Assembly (NCBI GenBank): GCA_030618505.1
Contig: JAUXDF010000030.1
Span: forward strand, 1 to 15,427
DNA: 15,427 nucleotides
Source: Spongiibacteraceae bacterium
GTDB lineage: Bacteria > Pseudomonadota > Gammaproteobacteria > Pseudomonadales > PIVM01
Direction of reading: 5' to 3'
Shown: one piece after another, positions 15,341 through 15,427 of the stretch
Numbering within the stretch: position 1 is the stretch's first letter
Layout: each line of letters opens with the position of its first letter
Translations under genes and position numbers: made by a program
Notes under the pieces: generated by a model
Told to the model about the DNA's origin: nothing
The model's database searches: none
The model's input: only the letters and a program-made list of their open reading frames with translations

Positions 15341-15410
15341 GTCATTCCTGCGAAGGCAGGAATCCAGAGAATTCATACACTTACTGGATCCCTGCCTTCG
15401 CAGGGAAGAC
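15341..15410. repeat. BIME-like pair of inverted REP hairpins
   Basis: Left arm 15341-15367 (contains ATTCCTGC-GAAG-GCAGGAAT) and right arm 15384-15410 (contains TCCCTGC-CTTC-GCAGGGA) are inverted copies, 24 of 27 positions. Each arm is itself a hairpin. The T-to-C and A-to-G differences fall on opposite sides of the same stem pair, so pairing is kept in both. It lies 35 bases after bfr and could shape its mRNA 3' end. Confidence 0.8.
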
Positions 15411-15427
15411 GACAAAAAACGTTTCTG

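Overview
The window looks like chromosomal DNA of a marine-type gammaproteobacterium. The isocitrate lyase is of the long (about 530-residue) Pseudomonas type. plsB, bfd, bfr, a TIGR02647-family gene and a SutA-like small gene are all typical of Gammaproteobacteria. The two SDRs, the Spinster-like MFS transporter and the ACAD10/11-type phosphotransferase are common in lipid- or steroid-using marine lineages such as Spongiibacteraceae and their relatives. That placement is an inference from remembered protein families; no database search was made.

Layout. Positions 1-3150 hold the end of a BTAD-type regulator, a small ORF that is intact except for one apparent extra A, and an 801-residue lipoprotein with a PKD-like domain and SBBP-type beta-propeller repeats. 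Positions 3307-3859 are a decayed Y1 (RAYT/IS200-like) transposase with a 28-nt insertion. Positions 4089-5681 are aceA, interrupted by one in-frame TAG where relatives have Trp, and followed by a textbook terminator. On the minus strand follow a phosphotransferase (5780-6829), a SutA-like small protein (7010-7201), an SDR (7548-8375), plsB (8535-11024) and an MFS transporter (11359-12681). Plus-strand genes then resume with a second SDR (13190-13960). A TIGR02647 gene (14044-14280, minus) diverges from an iron module, bfd (14481-14693) and bfr (14832-15305). A Fur-box-like site lies in the bfd promoter spacer.

The accessory content sits between the genes. There are at least four kinds of small non-autonomous palindromic element: a nested foldback at 7327-7472 flanked by 16-bp direct repeats, a 195-bp foldback at 11165-11359 that abuts the MFS stop codon, a cluster of three REP-like hairpins at 12992-13130, and a BIME-like pair at 15341-15410. 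The 28-nt sequence inserted in the dead transposase reappears (26/28) at the apex of the 195-bp element, where it forms a hairpin whose closing pair differs in a compensatory way between the two copies. The arms of the 195-bp element differ mostly by changes that keep G.U pairing in plus-strand RNA. These observations make a structured, possibly RNA-selected repeat family the most novel signal here.

Functionally the window covers glyoxylate-shunt carbon use (aceA), phospholipid synthesis (plsB), small-molecule redox and transport (SDRs, MFS, phosphotransferase) and iron storage and release (bfr/bfd). I see no tRNA, rRNA or CRISPR array.
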